This document shows, in pieces, positions 60,574 to 64,000 of a stretch of 64,000 bases of DNA. A program made the translations under genes and the position numbers. This DNA comes from Chryseobacterium sp. Leaf404 (GTDB lineage: Bacteria; Bacteroidota; Bacteroidia; Flavobacteriales; Weeksellaceae): assembly GCF_001424145.1 (NCBI RefSeq), contig NZ_LMQM01000010.1, positions 382,833 through 446,832 on the forward strand, in the 5' to 3' direction. Under the pieces are notes generated by a model. That model saw only the letters and a program-made list of their open reading frames with translations, was not told the origin of the DNA and made no database searches. Within the stretch, counting starts at the first letter, position 1; every line of letters starts with the position of its first letter.

Positions 60574-60980
60574 TATTGAACTACAATTGTTTTTGTTATG
60601 AACGTGTTATCGCCGGTACTGAATTTGAAATTATATTTCCCTGCGACCTTCGGAGCAAAATTGATCTGATTGTAAGTTTTAAAAGTTCCCGAACCACAAT
60701 TGGCATTGGTTTTAAACTTATAAGCAGTAATAGTTCTGTCAAAATCTGCGGTGTGAGCGTAATCGTAACCATAAAAGCCTTCGCATTGTTGTGTAAATTT
60801 CTGATATGTTCTGATGCTCTGTACATCAAAAACGCTCATGGTATCGCTTACAATAGCCACGCTGTCAATTTTAACTTTCTCCACTGACTGGATGGTTTCA
60901 TAATCCTCATTATCATTACAGGATGTAAAAACTAAGCCAGAAAGAATGGCGATAAAGCCTATGTTGAGTAGATTTTTCAT
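60573..60980 (-). CDS. Small lipoprotein of unknown function
   Basis: A 135-aa protein with the lipobox VFTSC (Cys21). The rest has Cys at QQCEGFYGYDY and ANCGSGTFKTY, a probable disulphide, and a beta-rich end (FKFSTGDNTFITKTIVVQ). I do not know a family. It is the first gene of the operon with DUF922 and the AddB-like gene. No perfect promoter box is visible. Confidence 0.8.
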   Translation of the reverse strand: MKNLLNIGFIAILSGLVFTSCNDNEDYETIQSVEKVKIDSVAIVSDTMSVFDVQSIRTYQKFTQQCEGFYGYDYAHTADFDRTITAYKFKTNANCGSGTFKTYNQINFAPKVAGKYNFKFSTGDNTFITKTIVVQ

Positions 60981-61043
60981 TGCATTAAATTTTATTTAGA
61001 TATTTTAAATTTTCATCAAAAATTATTCCTTATGATATCCAAA

Positions 61044-61679
61044 TCAAGAATTAAAATTACCTTTTGATAAATAAACTACTTTTTTAGTGTCGTAAAATTC
61101 TTCATCAAAATAATTTTTCAGATTAAAAATTTCACACTTCAATCCGGCAAGCTCTTCAGCAAGCTCTCCACCCTTCAGATATAGAACTCCGTTGTGTTTT
61201 TGGTTGATCTGTTCTTTTTCAAATTTTCCTTTCAGCCAACGAAGAAATTCCGGCATCTGAGTCACTGCTCTGCTGACCACAAAATGGAATTTTTCTTTCA
61301 GCTTCTCAGCTCTACCGTGAATGGCTGTTACATTGGTCAGTCCTACGCCTTCAGCTACTGCGTTTACCACAGTAATCTTCTTACCAATAGAATCAATCAG
61401 CGTAAACTGAGTTTCCGGAAACAGAATTGCCAAAGGAATTCCGGGAAAACCGCCGCCGGTGCCGATGTCTAAAACTTTCGTTCCGGGAGCAAATTCCATC
61501 ACTTTTGCAATTCCCAAAGAGTGTAGAATGTGCTTTTCATAAAGCGATTCCATATCCTTCCGGGAAATTACGTTTATTTTTTCGTTCCATTCTCCATACA
61601 AACCTTCGAGTTTAGCAAACTGGGCTTTCTGAACATCCGTGAGATCGGGAAAATATTTTAATAATAACGCTGTAGACAT
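61044..61679 (-). CDS. rsmG: 16S rRNA (guanine-527-N7)-methyltransferase RsmG
   Basis: A 211-aa enzyme that methylates G527 of 16S rRNA. The SAM-binding loop DIGTGGGFPGIPLAI (71-85) is the RsmG signature, with SLYEKHILHSLGIAKV before it and VVSRAVTQMPEFLRWLKG after. Loss of this enzyme gives low-level streptomycin resistance in several bacteria. The length is standard. A perfect TACTTTTG box lies 20 bases upstream of the start. Confidence 0.97.
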   Translation of the reverse strand: MSTALLLKYFPDLTDVQKAQFAKLEGLYGEWNEKINVISRKDMESLYEKHILHSLGIAKVMEFAPGTKVLDIGTGGGFPGIPLAILFPETQFTLIDSIGKKITVVNAVAEGVGLTNVTAIHGRAEKLKEKFHFVVSRAVTQMPEFLRWLKGKFEKEQINQKHNGVLYLKGGELAEELAGLKCEIFNLKNYFDEEFYDTKKVVYLSKGNFNS

Positions 61680-61698
61680 CTTAAATAGTATATTTGAG

Positions 61699-61706
61699 CA
61701 AAAGTA
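61699..61706 (-). promoter_or_regulatory. -7 box (TACTTTTG) for rsmG
   Basis: A perfect TAnnTTTG match on the minus strand, 20 bases before the ATG. Confidence 0.55.
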
Positions 61707-61742
61707 AAGTTTTTCCTGTCCTGAATCAAGCTTTGAAACAGA

Positions 61743-62564
61743 TTAATCTCTTTCTATTCTGTTTTTGGATTTTGACAGAATCAAAGAAAGTGCTGCATCT
61801 AAATTCTTTGTTTTTTTTACTTTATCAAGGCTGATTTTGCTGGTGTAGCCATCTTTCAACTGTACAGTCATGTTTCCTTCCTTTGAATTGATGTTCATAC
61901 TGTTGATTTCATCCGGAGTAAAACGGTATTCCGCCCAAAGCTTTCTGAATTCCTTTTCGCTGATGTCCTTGTTGGATTTAGGTAAAAAACTGTACGTATT
62001 TTTTGTCTTTTTAATTTGAATTAAATTAAACTGATGGTCATTTTCAGTATCATTAATCTGAACCACAAGCCCCGGTAAACCTGAAAATTTGTAAGGCCCG
62101 TCGCTCACCGGATATTCTTTACTGAACCATGCTGTCCAGCTTCTTCCTCTGTAATCTGCAGTCGCTTTCTGACAGTTGATATCTCCGATTTTTTTAAACT
62201 CATTCTGAACTTTCCACACCGGAAATTTTTCTTCATTGATAACGAGATTTGCAGTCTGAAATTTATCGTAAAATTTTATGCTCTTCGGAGAATATGTTTT
62301 GTGAATGGTGTACGTAAGGTTTCTGTCGAAATTTTTGAATTCGGAAAGTACTTTAGAATCTTTTGTAGCGGCATAGACAGAATCTTTTTCAAATTTTGCG
62401 GCGTTGTAGAAATAAGATTCTTTTCCATCAGTATCGAGATTCATATAGTCTGTAACCAAAGAATCTCTGGAAGCAACATCTGGACGGAATTTATACTCAT
62501 AAACGAATCTGTAGTTTTGTCCGGCAAGCGTTGCTGCTGCGAGTAGAAAAAGAAGCCTTATCAT
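61743..62564 (-). CDS. GLPGLI family protein
   Basis: A 273-aa secreted protein of the Bacteroidetes-specific GLPGLI family. The start at 62564 begins with a signal peptide (MIRLLFLLAAATLAG|Q); the open frame 23 codons further upstream is a basic extension with no signal. The defining motif is in KFSGLPGLVVQINDTEND, preceded by RSWTAWFSKEYPVSDGPY. Members are found in variable numbers in flavobacterial genomes and have no proven function. It is divergent from the aminotransferase gene. Confidence 0.9.
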   Translation of the reverse strand: MIRLLFLLAAATLAGQNYRFVYEYKFRPDVASRDSLVTDYMNLDTDGKESYFYNAAKFEKDSVYAATKDSKVLSEFKNFDRNLTYTIHKTYSPKSIKFYDKFQTANLVINEEKFPVWKVQNEFKKIGDINCQKATADYRGRSWTAWFSKEYPVSDGPYKFSGLPGLVVQINDTENDHQFNLIQIKKTKNTYSFLPKSNKDISEKEFRKLWAEYRFTPDEINSMNINSKEGNMTVQLKDGYTSKISLDKVKKTKNLDAALSLILSKSKNRIERD

Positions 62565-62696
62565 TTTTTTAAATTTTCTCAAAAATAAATAAAAAATCTC
62601 TTGTTTACGTGATATTTTACTGGTAAAAAACATTTATAACAAGCTAAATTCTCAAACATCAGCTGTATTTTAATTTTTAATTAAGGTCATAATTTA

Positions 62697-62704
62697 TATA
62701 TTTG
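62697..62704 (+). promoter_or_regulatory. -7 box (TATATTTG) for the aminotransferase
   Basis: A perfect TAnnTTTG match 20 bases before the ATG. Confidence 0.6.
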
Positions 62705-62724
62705 TTCGAAAGACAAAAAGATTC

Positions 62725-63918
62725 ATGAATAAACTATCAGATAGAGTAAACAGACTGGGTTACTCACAGACTTTTGTGATGTCTAACAAGGCAAGAGAGA
62801 TGAAAGCCGAAGGCATAGATGTTATAAGCTTAACTTTAGGTGAACCGGATTTTGATGTTCCCGACAATATCAAACAGGCTGCTTTTGATGCCATCAACGA
62901 AAATTACAGCCACTATTCTCCCGTTCCTGGATTTTTAGAATTGCGTCAGGCGATTTCAGATAAATTAAAAAGAGACAATAAATTAGAATATAAACCTTCA
63001 CAAATTTGCGTGTCAAATGGTGCAAAACAGGCCATCATCAACGTTTTGGCAGCAATCGTAAATGATGGGGATGAAGTAATTCTTCCTACACCTTACTGGG
63101 TAAGCTACGACGAAATGGTAAAAATGATGGGTGGAAATTCTGTAATGCTTCCAACTTCTTATGTTACCGATTTTAAAATCACTGCAGAACAGCTTGAAGA
63201 GGCTATAAATGATAAAACAAAAGCCGTTCTTTTCAGTTCGCCCTGTAATCCCTCAGGAGGTTATTACACGTACGATGAATTGAAATCTTTGGCAAAAGTG
63301 ATTGCGAAATATCCTCACGTTACTGTCATTTCAGACGAGATTTATGAATACATAAATTATGAGACTAAAACGACATCCATCGCACAGTTTCCTGAAGTGT
63401 ACGAACAAACCGCAGTAATCAACGGTATGTCCAAAGCTTTTGCAATGACTGGCTGGAGAATCGGTTATTCAGCGTGCCCGGAATGGCTGGCAAAAGCCTG
63501 CGAAAAAGTACAGGGACAAATGACGAGCGGAGCGAATACCGTTGCTCAAAGAGCTTCAATTGTAGCTTTAAAAACAGATCCTTCAGAATATAAATACATG
63601 ATCGATGCTTTCGAGCAGAGAAGAAATCTGATGTTTGAACTGATGAAAGAAATCAAAGGTTTCAAGGTTCTTTTGCCTAAAGCAGCATTCTATTTCTTCC
63701 CTGATATCTCTTATTACATCGGAAAAACTTTGAACGGAACTGAAATAAATGATGCAGACGATTTTGCAATGTTCCTGCTTGAAAATGCTCACGTAGGCTG
63801 CGTCGGTGGGGTATCTTTCGGAAGCCCTGAATGCATTAGATTTTCTTATGCAGCTTCAGAGGAAGAATTGAGAGAAGCCATGAAAAGAATTAAAGAAACT
63901 TTAGAAAAATACAGTTAA
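62725..63918 (+). CDS. PLP-dependent aspartate-type aminotransferase
   Basis: A 397-aa class I/II aminotransferase of the aspartate/prephenate type. The PLP lysine is Lys237 (NGMSKAFAMTGWRIGYS). Asn174 and Pro175 lie in the pattern SSPCNPSGG, Asp204 in VISDEIYEY, and Arg residues in the tail SFGSPECIRFSYA. It makes or breaks down aspartate, or aromatic amino acids through prephenate. The length is typical of the I-gamma subgroup. Confidence 0.94.
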   Translation: MNKLSDRVNRLGYSQTFVMSNKAREMKAEGIDVISLTLGEPDFDVPDNIKQAAFDAINENYSHYSPVPGFLELRQAISDKLKRDNKLEYKPSQICVSNGAKQAIINVLAAIVNDGDEVILPTPYWVSYDEMVKMMGGNSVMLPTSYVTDFKITAEQLEEAINDKTKAVLFSSPCNPSGGYYTYDELKSLAKVIAKYPHVTVISDEIYEYINYETKTTSIAQFPEVYEQTAVINGMSKAFAMTGWRIGYSACPEWLAKACEKVQGQMTSGANTVAQRASIVALKTDPSEYKYMIDAFEQRRNLMFELMKEIKGFKVLLPKAAFYFFPDISYYIGKTLNGTEINDADDFAMFLLENAHVGCVGGVSFGSPECIRFSYAASEEELREAMKRIKETLEKYS

Positions 63919-63939
63919 AAAAGAACACAGGTTTGCAAG

Positions 63940-64000
63940 ATGAATTTATTTAAAAAACTGACCATTACTACAAGCATTGCTGCTGCAAGTTTTTGTGGTT
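63940..64000 (+). CDS. Partial secreted protein at the window edge
   Basis: Starts with ATG 21 bases after the aminotransferase stop. The 20 visible codons encode a typical signal-peptide start (MNLFKKLTITTSIAAASFCG). The rest is outside the window, so no family can be given. The close spacing suggests an operon with the aminotransferase. Confidence 0.6.
   Translation, partial: MNLFKKLTITTSIAAASFCG

Noticed and set aside
1-64000. tRNA, rRNA or prophage/integrase genes
   Set aside because: I looked for cloverleaf-like G/C-rich stretches, conserved rRNA blocks and integrase/transposase motifs and found none.

Overview
The window reads as a chromosomal segment of a Gram-negative Bacteroidetes, class Flavobacteriia, most like Chryseobacterium or a close Weeksellaceae relative. 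Supporting signs are AT-rich DNA, repeated use of the Bacteroidetes -7 promoter box TAnnTTTG with weak Shine-Dalgarno sequences, three secreted proteins with type IX secretion (T9SS) type A C-terminal sorting domains, a GLPGLI-family protein, a SusC/SusD pair, and LolA/LptF/KdsA/LD-transpeptidase envelope genes. I see no rRNA, tRNA, CRISPR array, transposase gene or prophage.

Layout. 1-5.3 kb: lolA, a convergent M4 metallopeptidase (T9SS cargo) and an LptF/LptG permease, with two copies of an inverted-repeat element. 5.4-8.7 kb: a leftward unit of a secreted protein, a TonB-dependent receptor and a DUF3347 metal-binding-like protein. 8.8-15.6 kb: a dense leftward envelope and housekeeping run (dacB, sensor kinase, LolD-like ATPase, LD-transpeptidase, radC, FemAB-like protein, DUF1697, kdsA). 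15.6-29.9 kb: mostly housekeeping (pepE, tal, era, Crp-like regulator, gdx, map, acyl-ACP desaturase, gpmI, SUI1-like factor) plus an LRR protein and a PhoX-like T9SS cargo protein. 29.9-30.6 kb: a non-coding stretch with REP-like hairpins and an 11 x 21-bp tandem array. 30.6-37 kb: diheme peroxidase, nucleoside phosphorylase, a tandem pair of paralogous secreted proteins, an LEA-like protein and fabI.

37-44.3 kb is the accessory hot spot: a lipoprotein gene bracketed by two copies of one terminator, degraded coding fragments, then a leftward vgrG, a 1255-aa PAAR-like/Het-C effector and a lipoprotein. I interpret the last three as a type VI secretion (T6SS) spike, toxin and periplasmic immunity set. 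No structural T6SS gene lies in the window.

44.6-56 kb is a beta-glucan polysaccharide utilisation locus: susC, susD, GH30, GH3 and a frameshifted GH16. A sugar-type MFS transporter and an NrtR-like NUDIX regulator diverge from it. 56-64 kb returns to housekeeping: glutaryl-CoA dehydrogenase, an AddB-like nuclease operon, rsmG, GLPGLI and an aspartate-type aminotransferase.

The best candidates for something undescribed are the PAAR/Het-C effector, which carries a second EExGH metal-site-like module and a hydrophobic segment; the duplicated-terminator insertion next to it; and the 21-bp array.
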